From the NCBI GenBank assembly GCA_029204225.1, contig CM055098.1, positions 25,959,473 to 26,023,472 of the forward strand: 64,000 bases of DNA, read 5' to 3'. Positions 43,373-56,232 of this stretch are shown here, one piece after another. A model generated the notes under the pieces. That model saw nothing but the letters and a program-made list of their open reading frames with translations, made no database searches and had not been told where the DNA came from. Positions within the stretch are counted from its first letter, which is position 1, and each line of letters begins with the position of its first letter. The translations under genes and the position numbers were made by a program. This DNA comes from Diphasiastrum complanatum (Eukaryota; Streptophyta; Lycopodiopsida; Lycopodiales; Lycopodiaceae).

Positions 43373-44080
43373 ATGTGCATGCCCCAAGGCCTGGCACCCT
43401 CATCGATAAATGTCACGCTGAGGCCAATATCCTTCCAAAAAGGAGATGCTCCTAAGGTATTCTTCGACGGCCCTGAGAAGTTTATAGCAATGTATCACGA
43501 ATTCAAGAAAACGGATATGGATGAAGCATCAGATACATACAAAGAGACTTATCCAAAGGAGGTGGACATTGCAAAAGTGTATGACAAGTTAAATTTTGAA
43601 ACCGAGAGCAAGCGAAAGAGGAGTAACCCGGCAAAAATAATGGAATGCGCCCGAGATCTTTGGATCTTATTAGAACAACCACGATACATCAGACGAGTTA
43701 GGTTGGATCAAGACACCAGCAAACGGATGACTGTTTTCTATCAAGGATTGTGTGGCATTGTTGGCAGTCAACTCACCGGAGCGATGCAGGGAAGATTGCC
43801 CTTGAAAATGTTTTATCAAAAGTTTGAGGAATATAAACTGATACTATTGCGAATAACTTCTTGGAGGTTACGAAAGGTTATGTGGCTGGGCATCTTTGCA
43901 CTAAAGAAGCCGAAGACAATTCCAATGACAATCCGATTCTTTAGGTCTCTACAGTATGTGCCGGATACTATTTGTAATCGGGTCTGTAAAAAATTGTTGC
44001 AAGGGGAGTTGTATTTTGGAAAACAAAAAAAAGAAAAAAATATCGATGAGGGGGTGACTTCGATAGTGCATGAAACGTGA
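43373..44080 (+). CDS. Unrecognised ORF, 235 codons
   Basis: The longest unrecognised frame of the window. It holds FQKGDAPKVFFDGPEKFIAM, KVYDKLNFETESKRKRSNPA, RDLWILLEQPRYIRRVRLDQ and a basic C-terminus. I see no zinc knuckle, protease or polymerase motif. The frame may start upstream, since an in-frame ATG lies at its very beginning without a clear promoter. It is followed in the same direction by two more frames (44.1-45.1 kb) that read like continuing coding sequence. Confidence 0.4.
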   Translation: MCMPQGLAPSSINVTLRPISFQKGDAPKVFFDGPEKFIAMYHEFKKTDMDEASDTYKETYPKEVDIAKVYDKLNFETESKRKRSNPAKIMECARDLWILLEQPRYIRRVRLDQDTSKRMTVFYQGLCGIVGSQLTGAMQGRLPLKMFYQKFEEYKLILLRITSWRLRKVMWLGIFALKKPKTIPMTIRFFRSLQYVPDTICNRVCKKLLQGELYFGKQKKEKNIDEGVTSIVHET

Positions 44081-44101
44081 TCTCTGCATATTGTAAAGCT
44101 T

Positions 44102-45147
44102 TTGATTTTTTTGGATAACAATCTGTTGGAGGGTGTACAGTACGACAAAGAGGTAATAAGACGCTTGTCAATAGCTGTAGATAAAACGTTCGCATATGAT
44201 TGGATCAGAGTAGCCACAAGTAGTGGCAGAAGTATATCAACAAAATTGCAAGCTCGAATACCATCTTCGTCGATACAATTTGTACATAAAGTTAAAGAAA
44301 GAAACAGTCAAATTACGGGGCTTGACGAGAGTGGAGCCACATCCGACACCAGATGGAGATTCTTTTGTAAAGTGAAAATCTCAAAAGGCCAAGAAGTTAT
44401 TTGTTGCGGTGCGGAGGAATCGAATTTCACTAGCTTTTCTCCATCTTTGTGGGTTCATCCCACCTTGTACATATTTGATAATATTGAGTCACTAGATTCT
44501 AGTTACATCACATGGTTGGTACGACATTGTTTGATGTCTCTAATGACGGGGCACAAAGTTTTCGCAATCACATTATTTTTGGAACAAAATATCAACGCGG
44601 GGGCAAAGGGAAGTCTGAAGTCAATGCATGACACAAAGCTCTCTATTTTTGCAGGATATTACGAGTGGCTACTCCCTTAAAACAAGGTGATGCTACAGTA
44701 CAAAATTTGCAGTCTATGTTATTTGTTCTGTACAATGTGGAGGCGCCTAACGATGTGAGCGCTTGTGTACATACCAAATTCAAATATTTGAGGTTGTGCT
44801 TTGGCGACAATGGAAAAGAGGCGAAACATTTTGTGACATGCAAGCCCATGCACAAAAAGAGAGCAGAGTACTAGGTAGGCTTGAGCAACATTGTTGAGTC
44901 CTTATGTGCTCCTAATTGGGCGGTGTGCTTGTTTAGGTTGTCATACTATGTAGCACCATTGTTGAAAGTCAGTGGTCGAACAATTATATTGAAAGGTACT
45001 CCAGACAATATAGGACTTACTAAAGCTTATCTTGAGGTCGTAAAATCTTTAGATCTAGATTCAGAACCTCAATGTTCTGGAGAAGCACATTCGAAGACAT
45101 TGGGTCCAAGGGATGTACAAATAGATTCTGATTCTGATAACACGTAG
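44102..45147 (+). pseudogene. Unrecognised coding region in three frames
   Basis: Frame one (44,102-44,680) has LIFLDNNLLEGVQYDKEVIR, TRWRFFCKVKISKGQEVICC and LDSSYITWLVRHCLMSLMTG. Near 44,660-44,690 coding shifts to a frame with VQNLQSMLFVLYNVEAPNDV and HTKFKYLRLCFGDNGKEAKH, stops at 44,872, and resumes to 45,147, ending in an acidic DSDSDNT tail. Amino-acid composition is ordinary for a globular protein throughout. It may belong with the ORF at 43,373 as one gene of about 550 residues or as a mobile-element protein. No family recognised. Confidence 0.4.
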
Positions 45148-47689
45148 AGCAGTGGTGTTTGACAATGATGTACATATTTTGTGATATATTTGTAAATAAA
45201 GATACTTTCGTAGATGTTTTTTGCAAAAAATTTCGAGTGTTGCTTTGTAAATGCTTGTATGTTTTTCATATTAATTTGCGTAGTAGAAACTAAGTGGCAT
45301 TGTGTTAATGCTTATCTTTTTCAATTACAATGCAAATGTCTTTGTAATCTTTTATGAGCATCTTGAATGTCCTGTAAATGGTGCAGGTTTTGATATCTAA
45401 TTCGTATTTTTAAAATTTCATTACAATGAGCACTTTCACAAATTATCAAGTCCATTTTTACAAATGAATTATGTACAATGCCCAAAAATTAACTATGGTC
45501 ATATTTTTCATTGAATTGTGTGAATGGTTAAGCTTTTAATCATTATTTCGCACTGCGTATAGAATAATTCAAATATTTCCCGTTTAAAAATTATCATGTC
45601 CATTTTAAAAAATGGACAAAGTACAAAGTCCAAAATTAATTGGTCTTGTGTTAATAAAATGTCTTCCAAGACTCCCAATCCAGATAGAGTTCCGTGAACA
45701 CTGAGGGGAAGTGCAGTCACTAATCCAACCCAACCAATCCGAGATCTCCTCTGATCTAACCCCCGAGCACTAGGGAGATATGCAATTCACTATGATAGGA
45801 AGTGCTTACCAATCCGATAACATGTTAGCCGATTTTTTGACATGATAAGTCGGGCTAAACTAGAGAAGAAGTGACATGTTATTTCATCAAATATGCTACT
45901 TACTTAGTGTGACCGGCAAAAATTTTATTTTTGCCCGTATAGCCATAGCCGAAGGGGCCCAGTCCACCCAAAATGGACTACCGAGAGGCTTGATAAGTAA
46001 ATCAGCCTTAGAAATGGCTGTGTAATTTCTGTTTTGATCCATGATCTTACCAAACTTTTGGTGGATTGCCAATGTAACCGAATTTTTTATTAATATAACA
46101 TGATGTTTGAGACTTTTTTTTAGGTTCTCCTTTCATCCAGCCTATGTGGAAATCAGAGATTGGCCAATATTTTTGAGCACCTAGATATTTGGAAAATGTC
46201 AAGAATTTTCGTCAAAGACCAACATTCTTCTCCAACCAATCTTTTTGGACCAAAAAGGTCAATTAAAAGCCGAATGAGAAACACCATCACCAGAAAACTG
46301 GGCATCACAAGTATCAAATACCACATTAGGACAATGGTTCATGGGACAAAAATGGGCAAAACCTTCATACTTAAGGAAGTACCTAATGCATAAGGGCCAC
46401 CGAGGGGTCAATTATCATGAGAGACCTGAAAAATGTCAAAGACCGTCTGAATTTAAGAGGATGCCGAAAAAATGTGAAATACCGAGCATAACACCTTGAC
46501 TCAAGTTGACAAATGAGACATTTTTATTGGATAATGACAATGATCCACATGGGCCATGTACTTTGGTCATGGGTGCCCATGTGGCCCTATCCACACTCTT
46601 CAATGCCGTTTAAGAGTCCACATGGCACAAAGCCAAAAAGTCTAGATGAACCCTTGAAAATGAGATGTTGAATGGTCAAAGGGCAAGATGAAATGAAAAA
46701 TCGAAAGGTTGGGTCGTCATCCATTGACGGATATACATGCATGGCCAGCCTCACGAACTAGATCGAGAACCAGCTCTGTTTTTTCATTTCATTATGCTTT
46801 CATGTTTGTTTTATCGCGTAGCCTTGCAGAGGTGCGATGGTGATATTCCTTCTTTACGTAATTTGTTGAGGGTGATGGTGACCAACTTTCCTTTCATGAG
46901 AGCCGAAAGGATCGTGGAACTGATCGTTGTGTTTGAGAATTTCTTGAGTTGATCTATCAAAATCACTGTCGCAGAGCCAACACATATCAAAGATGGAGAG
47001 TGTGGTAGATTTCAATGTGTTCATGTAGAGATATGTAGCTGAAGGCATCTCATTTACTCTGAGTAACGTCAGTACTGTTGAATATCCTGTTTTCGAGAGT
47101 ATTGATCACCCAAGTACTTAAGAGCTTCAGGGGAATTGTACTTTGATTATGAGAACGATGGATTACTCATTAAGTCTACTCCTGCTCAAGAGCAGATATG
47201 GGCAGAGTCTCAGAGCTCCAAATTCTAATTGACCAGCGTTGTTGCATTAACTACTTTGATTAATATTTGTGGAGGCTGCATACTGAGCGATTGATACAGA
47301 ACATGATCACTGACGGACGGGATCGGGAGATAAATCCTAGCTGACAACGTGAGCATCCTCTGAACGTGCGGTGACTCATAGAAGTATCATCATGCTGCTC
47401 TCTATCCTCCATGAAAGATTTGAGGCATTCCATCGCTACTACTGCAGTTGAGAACTATCGTCATTGACCATCCTCATAGTGTGAATACCACTCAGTTTTT
47501 AATCGAGTTTCAATTTATGGTGCGATCATTTGAAGAGACCATTGTTTCAGTACCTACATAAGCATGATTGCGTTAAGCAGCACCTATCGGGCCGGAGCAG
47601 ACATCACTACTTTGATGTGAAACTGAGAGGTTACCTTCAATCGATCTCTATGGGAGTGCTCATCGTGCATTTAAGCAGTTGTATTATGA
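45148..47689. other. Long stretch with no gene I can support
   Basis: Only short frames are present (for example 46,160-46,393 and 46,737-46,952) with no recognisable motif. CCxATGTGG-type words recur at about 46,542-46,627 ('ccacatgggccatg', 'cccatgtggcc', 'ccacatggc'). Part of 46.7-47.7 kb may be the decayed downstream part of the gypsy element whose gag lies at 47.69-48.59 kb. Confidence 0.35.
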
Positions 47690-48585
47690 GTACTGATCTG
47701 TACTGATCTTACATCACGTTTGAAGTATGGATTCTCAGTATACTTTTATATGTCTCTATATAGTGATGAGATAACTAATTTCATGATGACTCCTATCAAA
47801 GCACTGATCCATATGTGCAGTTCTGAGTATATAGGAACCGGATACTGGGCTCCTAATTTTCCTATTAAATTCTTAACTCTACGAGTATACTTTCTAAGTG
47901 ATTACTTTGACTTTTTCTCAACAAAATTAAGCCATGCCAACAGTTTAGTGGAATATCCTATTTCCCTAAACTGCTTAAGAAATGCTGCTTCTAAAGCATT
48001 TCAAGTATTAACCGTTTCCGATACTAATTGACTATACCAGATCCTAGCTTGCTTACACAGAAGACCTGGCAAAATCCTACTTTGTCCTCGTCTGTATGTT
48101 ATTTATTTGCTATAGTAATAGATTCAAACTGAGACAAATAATTGTCCACATCTTTAAAAGATGATTCCTTGAAAAAATCGTATTTGATTTTGGTAGATCT
48201 GGGTGGTGTTGGGTTCGCCATATTATCAAGTAGTGAACTAGGAGGACTAGGAGGACTAGGAGGATTAGGATCTAGACTACGCTCAGATGATGGTTCTGAT
48301 GAAGAAGATTTTGATTCTGAACTTGGTTCGGAAATGGAATCAGACAAATCTGACTAATGAGTTTGTAGAACTTTGTGTTTTAACATAACTTTTCTCAAAT
48401 GAATCTACAAACGTTGTAGTAGCGTTTAGAACATCGTTAAATGCTTCAGGTGTTAATCTTGCTCTAACTAGCAAATTTCACAAATTTTGCAGATACAAAT
48501 CTCTAGATTTCTTATATGCTTCTAATCGTTGTGCACGCTCTAAACGTTTTTGTTCAATAGTTGCTTGAGAGTATGTTCTTGGCAT
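47690..48585 (-). pseudogene. Ty3/gypsy-type gag, broken
   Basis: On the minus strand a frame opens at about 48,585 (MPRTYSQATIEQKRLERAQR) and runs to LTPEAFNDVLNATTTFVD. A Ser/Pro/Glu-rich stretch (48,347-48,230) is followed by IKYDFFKESSFKDVDNYLSQ and then, in another frame, ALEAAFLKQFREIGYSTKLL and YTRRVKNLIGKLGAQYPVPI, the retrotransposon gag core pattern. The segment IKYDYLKETTSDDADSYVSQ of the 54-kb gypsy element is clearly homologous. There are many stops. Confidence 0.75.
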
Positions 48586-49639
48586 GCATTACATGAGAAA
48601 GATTCGTAGACTTAAAAATATTACAAAAGATGAAATTATGTGGTGGCCTAGTCGTTATAGATTTCCACAAAATCAATAAATCAAGTAGTATAAAAGGTTT
48701 GATCATTCCCCAAGAGAGAATAATCTCTTCTTTTGTATGATAAGTGTATGTAAGAAGGTAAATGGAATGTGATGTGTAATATTCACAATGAATACTACAA
48801 CGACATATCTGGTTATCCCAAAATATTTGGGTAAATTGGCATCCAGAAACACCAATGGTGAAACGATTTGGTCAAGGTCTGTGATTATAAAGGTTACTTT
48901 ATCTTTCAGGCTCTTAGGATAATAGTGAGCAATCAGATCAGACAACAACTAACAACCAGAATCGAATTGGCTAATGATTCCTCTTAATTGAACACAGAGA
49001 ATTAGGTCTTATCACAGGAAGCAAACAAAACAAAGAATCAAACAAGCTCATTATCTGAACACATAGCTCATTCAAAATTGAAAGAAGTTCTGCTTATGGT
49101 TATGCTTAATAGCTTCAACTAATTCCCTACATACATTAGTTAGAATTGTCGCTCTTTGGTGACACCTGAAAAACCACTTTAGAGTAATTGAAATTCAGTA
49201 AGAAATGGAAAGTATGTGTGTAATGTAGACAGAGAAGTATCACAAACAGTTACAGATTGTTCAGAGTGTATTCGCTCAATTGACAAGAAGTAATGCTATA
49301 AGAGATGGCAGAGGGAAAGAACGCTCAAGCTTATAAAAACTGACTCTCTTCTCTCTATTGATACTCAAATCTTTGTGTGTGTACAATGGCACGAAGTGTC
49401 AACCTTATAGGAACGATCACCGGCCTAAATGTTGTTTACCAACCGTTAAGATGTCGGTTGAGATCCGTTAATGCGCCTCTATAGAATGTCGCACAAAACG
49501 TCGTGAGTTCTAACCTAAAAGTGAATTTGCAATATGAAAATAGGGCTTTACATGAATTTAGGCACTATAGCACATTTACATGTATAAAAATTAAAATTTT
49601 TTGCAATATAAAACAATAACTTTAGATAATGTGGGATCA
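48586..49639 (-). repeat. Probable LTR and leader of the 48-kb gypsy element
   Basis: This lies upstream of that gag on the minus strand. A TTTATAAGC box and CTCTCTTC-rich stretch at about 49,345-49,320 resemble the promoter portion of the 17-kb element LTR. I found no second LTR copy and no clear primer site, so limits are unknown. Confidence 0.35.
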
Positions 49640-51467
49640 TGAGGCTCCACAAGTGACATAATTGAGAGATAGAACTTTTGAAGATGCAACTTTCAAGGGA
49701 ATACTCCCTACTCCTTCAATTTTGCACTCACAATCATTTGTAGTGTATATAGATTTCTTGACTCCTTCATAAGGCATAGGAGATGAAAAAGATTCCTTGG
49801 AGCTACACATATGAGATGAAACTCCACTATCAATATAGCATATACCACCCTTTTGAAAGGAGGATAAGAGAAGCTTGATACCATAAGAGAGCCTTCTCCA
49901 TCACTTTCTATAACATTAGAAATGTTGGCTTGCTTGAATTGGTTCTTCTTCTTGAAACAATTACTAGCATAATGGCCTTTCTTGCCACAAAAAAAGCACT
50001 TGATTTTTCTTTTTTTTAATTTTGATGTACAAGCTTGAGAAGAATCCTCCTCCTTTCCATTTTTTTTTCCTTGTTTTTGGCTTCTTTGAGGAATTGTTGG
50101 TGTTGACCTCTGCTCCTTCTTTTATGCTTGTCTTTGACAAATAAAGCTTTGTCGTCTCTATCATGAGTAACTGAGAGTTTGTCCATCCTCATGAGCTTGT
50201 TCTCTTTTCTACACTCTTCAGCAATAAGTACACCTTGCAAGGCCTCCAAACTTGGTAGCTCTTATTTGATGGCATATATGGACAAGATCATCCAATTCAT
50301 CTCTCAAGCCATTGAGGATGACTTGCACTGAATCCCTTTGATTGATGTGGTCTCCAATGCATGCAAGCTCTCTATGGATGTCTTTGACCTCAAAATATAA
50401 TCGGAAGTACTCTCATCACTCTTTTGGCAACTTTGCAAGATTTGGTTTTTAGAGTGAGGAGCCTCATAAATGGCTTTGAGTGTATCCCAGCAACAATTTC
50501 TCTCAAAACTTCATTAGAGACATTCATCTTGATATAGTGAAGAGCACTCTAGATCTTTTCTTGTACCTTTGGACTTCTTGAAGAATTTGAGACTCCTCCT
50601 CAAGTCCAAGGACAATATCCATTACATCCTGGAGGATTAAAATAGACTTGATCCTTACCTTCCAAATAGAGTTATTGGAGGTAGATAATCTCTTACTTGA
50701 TTCCAATAGCAAGGAACCCATGGAAGCCATAAAAAGTTAGTAGATGTCTTGTAATGGACTACAAAGTGTTTCTTCTCTCTCAATAATGGATCCAATAAAG
50801 GTGTGCTACCAACTTGGGATGATTTTTTGCAACTTACTGTGAGATCAATCTCACTAGCTCTAACAATCTCTCTCAAACTAGATCAAAATTTCAACTAAAG
50901 GTGAAGTATGGACAAAGCGTGGATCAATCTCACTCGATAATGTGGGAAGAACTCAAATCATCCACAAAATACTCAAATACATGTGGCTATGACCTCAAAA
51001 AGTTGTCTAGATCTCAAATAGACAAGATTGGCAAGCTTTTTCTTGAGTTTTTGGATCAAACATGCAATATGAGTCGAAATAAATGTGTCCAACTAGGTTG
51101 GATGCCCCACCCACCTTGATTCAAATGGCTATAACTTTTGATTGGCACATCCAAATGAATATTAAACTAATTGCAACACAATCTTATTTCTACTAGCTTT
51201 CTAGCAATCTATCAAGCATATATTTTGATCATTATTGGAGGTGAACCAACCAAAAGGTCAAACTTGGTTGATACTCACACATGTCTAAGCACTAAAATCC
51301 ATACAGTACCAGGTCAGGTCCAATCAATGTGATTATGACACTAATTGATCCAAAAATCACCTTGGTGGCTATGGAGATGCAACTACACTCTCCCAATCTT
51401 GATTTCAAGGCAAAAAATACAACACTCTTGATATATGCATGGATATCTTAGGTAGGCTCTAATACCA
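49640..51467 (-). pseudogene. Element E: copia gag to protease relic
   Basis: From the primer site TGGTATTAGAGCC (51,467-51,455, minus strand) a leader leads to MGSLLLESSKRLSTSNNSIW (about 50,722) and LQDVMDIVLGLEEE, homologous to element A gag. Broken frames follow, with LQGVLIAEECRKENKLMRMD, a Lys-rich part and a zinc knuckle (CFFCGKKGHYASNCFKK across frames, about 49,990-49,950), then CSSKESF-like protease sequence down to about 49,640. Pol is absent and no 3' LTR was found. Confidence 0.75.
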
Positions 51468-52125
51468 TGTTAAATTTCACATGCGTGGGAGTGCCCAAAA
51501 TTGTGATCATGATCTCCTAAGACTTGGTGATTGCACAAAGATCAAGCATAGACTGAAATCCAAGATCTATCTCACAAATCTAAGGCAAGAGCACTATGTA
51601 ACATGCATATATCAAACATCAAAGTGAATTCACGCATGTGCAGACTTGTGGATGAATAAACTAAGTGTGGAAAAGCCTTGCTCTCAAGTAGAGAGAGAAT
51701 TTAACAATCAATACTCAGGTAGAGAGAGAAAGCCAATATGACTCAAATGTAGAAAATCTCATTAACTCCAAAAAAATCAAGTACAAATGAACCTAGCATG
51801 CTCTCTAATAGGAACTTGAGGTAGGGAGGGCTTGATTTTAAATGGACCCCTTTTTCTCCCCCTCTAAATTTGATTAGTTGAGTGACTTCTGAGCCCTCGA
51901 ATTTGATTGGACCAAATTGGTGTAAATCTTTGTTTTGATTGGTCACTAGATCTCATGCCAACACATAGGGATGAGTCACACATCCAACCTAAACACGACA
52001 CTTGTAGAAAGCCTAAGCTAGCTCAAGCCACATCAAACTCTACTTTTGGCCTAATCATGGTTTTACATGCGTACTTTCTCGAGTTGTCTCCTAAGCCAAA
52101 ATTGGCCCTATCACCTCCTCACACA
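51468..52125 (-). repeat. Element E 5' LTR
   Basis: Minus strand. It begins TGTGTGAGGAGG at 52,125, exactly where the gypsy reverse-transcriptase sequence breaks off, and ends ATTTAACA next to the primer site, giving about 658 bp. Element E therefore inserted into the gypsy element. Confidence 0.7.
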
Positions 52126-54875
52126 TGGATGGACATACGATGGGATAGATAATACCTATCTTAAGGTGTTTGTTGAGTTTGTCCTTAACCATGAGAGAGT
52201 ACTTGGGATTGAGATGATACTATCTCTATCGTACAGGTACAACATCTTCCTTAAGATCAATATGGTGCTCTCCGAATTTTGTAGGTATACCTTTCAAATC
52301 GTCGAGCGACCAAGCAAAAACATCTTGGTACTCCTTCAATAGTTCAGTGAATTTCGCTAACTCCGATTCTCCGAGTGACTTTGAAACATGCACAAATTTT
52401 CCAGGTGCAAGTTCAATTAGTTCAGTAGAATTAGTCCAATGAACACTTGTGTTTGATTGATAAAGCCGGGCCGTCCAATTAGCACAGAATAAGATGACAA
52501 ATCGAGTGGTTTGATGACTATGAAATTCATTGTGAATGACTTGGCTTGAATGTAAACAGTGACATCGTTCAGTTCTCCAACATGTTTTTGTCACGCTGAA
52601 TCAGCTAACTTGATGTTTCGCTGTGTCAATTGAATGTCAGTCAGTCCCAAAGCATGAGCTGTGTCTTCTGTTATTATGTTCACGCTGGAACTAGAGTCAA
52701 TTGGCACTTTTTTGATCAGGCATCTGGCAATGGTAACATCAATTTCAGATGCACCAAGATCACCTAAATCAATAGACAAAACACCAGCATCTGGTAGAGA
52801 AACTTTTTTCTTCTTTTTAGGAACAGAAAGACCTTTTAGTTGCTTTCTGTAATAAGTGTTATCTGCCAATAGCTGTTCAAAAGTAATGTTCGGACGAAGA
52901 GATCCAATATCAGTCACAATGTCATAGTCCTTCGTGTTCGATTTCGATATTGGCTTGTCATTAATAGCACTAGACAATTTAGTCTTCGTGATTTCGTTGT
53001 CACCTTTCTCGAACGTGACCGCCTTCTCTGTAGCAGCTGACTGAAGTTCAGTGTTGATAATTTCCTTCACTTCTGCTGAGATATCTTTTGCAAATAACTT
53101 TACAGCATCGCGGTCATAGTCAGGGTCATCTTTAAGATCTTCTTTAGTCGTAGACTTGTTCGTTGACTTACTAGAAGATTTCTTCTTCGAATATTTTCTA
53201 CGCTTTTTTGTTCAAGTTTCAAGGAGCCTTTGCTTCTCGTTGTGACTTTGAATATTTTCTCCACGTCACTTGGCTAGGACTGGTCTTCTGTCTTCGCCAA
53301 TTTTCCTTCAGTAACGTCAATTCTCTACACAACAGCATCAGTCGCAGCTTTTGCTTTCGTGTCTGCAGCACCTGGTGTTGCTACATACTGATATTTGGGT
53401 CGCGGCTTCTGTGGCTGAGGGTAGTCAGGATACTTGTGGCCAGGCTCTATGCAATTTGATCATAATGGTACATAACCAATCGGCTTTCGCGGTTGAGGAT
53501 AGTCAGGTGAAAAATGTCCCGGCTCTCAACAGTTGTAGCAGTTGCCTGACACTGGTTTAGTCGTGGTTTGAGACTTCGCTGGTCCAACAAATTCAGGAGG
53601 ATTATGTATTCTTGGTGTAAACTTGGGTCCGTCCTGCTGGGCTGATGTTGTAGTATCCTGAACATAGTTAGTAGTTGCATTATTCTGAAAAATAAAAAGT
53701 ACCTCCTGGGTAGGATCTTCACTATACTTGACATTCACAATGGTGTAGTCCTCCTTAGTGTGTCCAGAAGTTCCACATTTCGTACACCACATTCCTGAGC
53801 TGGAAGAAGACGCTTTCAGTCTTTTGTCTACAACTTCAGAGATCTGCACTTTCAAGTCATTAAACTTTCTATTAAGGTCAGTCATATTACTCTTCCAAAG
53901 CTTTTCAACTTTAGAAGTTGACGACATATCCTCGACAACTTTCGTGTCGTCTTTTCGTTTGGTTCGTTGTTTATTCTTTCTCTCTCCTTTATCAGCTTCT
54001 GATCCTGATGAATCGTTGCTTTCAGATTCCGAGCTTGAAGAACTAGTACTTGAGTCATAATTTGAATCATCATCGCTATCACTGAAATCAGTTTTATACT
54101 TTCGAGATCTTTTAGTTGAGCGTCTCTTTCATGCTAGTTTTGAGGTCTCGAAATTTTCTACACTAGCTATTACTACTGCTAAGTCGGGAGGTCATGTCTT
54201 CTTGTCTATGATACCGATCAATCTTTGGTGGTAGACCAGCCAAAAATCATTCGATCTGCATATCAACGGGATATACACTGGTTAGTTTTCCTATAATATT
54301 TTTAACCTTTCGTGTATATTTGCAAAGGGATTCTTTACTCTTCTTTTGAACATTGTTCAGACGTCCAAGAATTCTAGATTTGTAACCGATTTCTCTGACT
54401 AGTTCAGAAACGCATCTTTCAGCAGGTACCAGGTTCCTACGCGGCCTAGTTCAACTTGACTGTACCATATGCGCGCTTGTTTTTTTAGCAGACCAGGGAA
54501 GATCATAGTTTGTCTACGTCTGTTCCCTTGTTATTTACATTAGCGATTGATTTGAATTGTGAGACATAGCTATCTGCATCATCGGAAGTAGTCTCTTTAA
54601 GATAATCGTACTTAATTTTTGAGATAGAAGTGAAACGTGCAGTAGGACCCTCCATACCAATGCCAATTAGGAGTTCAAGTAACTGAGCAGTGATTTCATC
54701 TAGATTTCTTTGACTAGTACTCTCACTCTATCTTCGTAAAGATTCCTCTCTAAGCTTACGGTATCGTTTTAATCGGGATTTTCTATCTGACATACACTAG
54801 AGATGGAGATGGATGTGTCAGATTTCTTATAACTTTTTTAGACTATCCTCGGCAATGACGCCAAAAATTGGTATA
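52126..54875 (-). pseudogene. Ty3/gypsy element: gag, protease, start of reverse transcriptase
   Basis: On the minus strand, gag opens near 54,797 (MSDRKSRLKRYRKLREESL). It continues brokenly through KIKYDYLKETTSDDADSYVS, a zinc region with CTKCGTSGHTKED (about 53,775) and two more degenerate knuckles (CYNC-stop-EPGHF, CIEPGHKYPD). Protease follows at about 52,760-52,630 (CLIKKVPIDSSSSVNII), where family members usually have D.G.S. Then comes LLKEYQDVFAWSLDDLKGIP with HHIDLKED, and the KYSLMVKDKLNKHLKIGIIY start of reverse transcriptase, cut at about 52,126 by element E. It belongs to the Tat/Athila-like side of gypsy, judging from the primer site. Confidence 0.85.
54846..54863 (-). other. 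Primer binding site, tRNA-Asp type
   Basis: The minus strand reads TGGCGTCATTGCCGAGGA, 12 bases after the LTR end. It is close to the TGGCGCCGTTGCCGGGGA site used by Athila/Tat gypsy elements (three differences), so it is probably a mutated version. Confidence 0.8.
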
Positions 54876-56101
54876 TGTCGTACTATACCAACAAGGTTAA
54901 TATAGATTTTGTAGTAAATAGTGTCACACAGAAGGACAGCGTTAGAAAGTTATGTATTTGGTACAATTCATGACAAATGGTTTCGAGTGTTATTCTGGTT
55001 GTCGACAGACACTAGAAAGTAACCAGTATTACTTGTGTTTGGGGAATGTAATGTTTATAATTTCAGAACAACAATCTGGCCTCTATCAAATCGAATGAAA
55101 TGCATTCTACAGGTGAGATGTTATCAGAGTAGTACAATAGTGCTACACTCTGGCTGAGTAAGGTGTCAATAGAGAATCGACAATTATTTAATCGCGTTTG
55201 TGAATTGTTCGTTTCTAGACAAAAGTCCTCAACAGCTTAAGTCCAAATTAATGGCTAAAGAACACGAATATTTCTAGAGCACGTTAGAAACTTATGTCAA
55301 TTACAATTAGGAACACAAATCAAAGACTCAATTCTTCAGACAGGGACTGTCATCTCATATGTATACATACAGCTTATTCAATGATCGTGCTAGACTGTAC
55401 CAAAGATAGTCGTTATTCGAGTGTCAAAAATAAAGTATTTGCGACAGACGAATAAGATGATTTTAAGATAGTTCCTTAGAGCATGCTTTACGAATACACA
55501 GCAAATGAGTATAATGCACTAGAGAGTATGTCTGATCAGAGAGTAATTCATGTAATGCGTTAGAGATTGCTAGTAGACTTAGGATCACTCACACTCAACA
55601 ATGCGGAGAACAGAGATAAGGGAGAATAACTCACAACACTCTATTCACTTCTTCAACCTCTTACATATGCATAAACTCTTCTCTCTCGATGCTCAAGACT
55701 GAAGTGAGATCAATATATGTTCTTCGGGACAAACAAACACACCTCTAAAACAATAGGTGCGTTGTTCCTGAGAAAGGGTCTAGTTAACAATTAGATTGAG
55801 TATACGATCAATTATACCATAAGAGGTATATTTAACTAAGACTTAAGATTACTCTAGTTTAACATGTCTTTCCATATCTAGTCGTTTCGGGTGGACGACC
55901 TAGTGAAGGCTATCCAAGGCAATGTCTTTCCTTTTAAAGGTCTTGCCCTTAATTACAAGACAAGTACTTAGGAGATATATTCTTGAAAAATGACTTAGGC
56001 CTCTTCATGATCTATACTTATCCAACTCATATCTTCATTTTCGAGTATATCATGCCATATTTATGTTGATATTCAATATTTAACAATTTCGTGGCATCAC
56101 A
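54876..56101 (-). repeat. Gypsy element 5' LTR, homologous to the 17-kb element LTRs
   Basis: Read on the minus strand it begins TGTGATGCCACG at 56,101 and ends GTATAGTACGACA at 54,876 (1,226 bp). It aligns over its whole length with 19,186-20,424 on the plus strand, including the 'ctcacttcagtcttgagcatcgagagagaagag' promoter part and the 'ctgataacatctcacctgtag' part. The downstream LTR of this element is absent from the window. Confidence 0.9.
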
Positions 56102-56149
56102 AGTTTTCACATAAGGAGTCATAAGGCCAAATGATGAAGAGGCCATACC

Positions 56150-56232
56150 GTTGAGGCTTTGCCGTTGGGGGGCTCTACTCCCCAAACCCCCTGCCAGGGG
56201 GCTACCGCCCCCCGGACCCCCCAGACTTCCTG
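56150..56232. repeat. GC-rich foldback block
   Basis: The G/C-run sequence has several short complementary arms (ggggggctctactcccc, ccccctgccaggggg, accgccccccgg) in an otherwise AT-rich region. It lies just outside the gypsy LTR. Similar G/C-run foldbacks occur at the ends of some plant repeats, but I cannot assign it. Confidence 0.6.

Noticed and set aside
53208-54060. Plus-strand Ser/Phe-rich ORFs at 53.2-54.1 kb
   Set aside because: They are antisense to the gypsy gag with its zinc knuckles.
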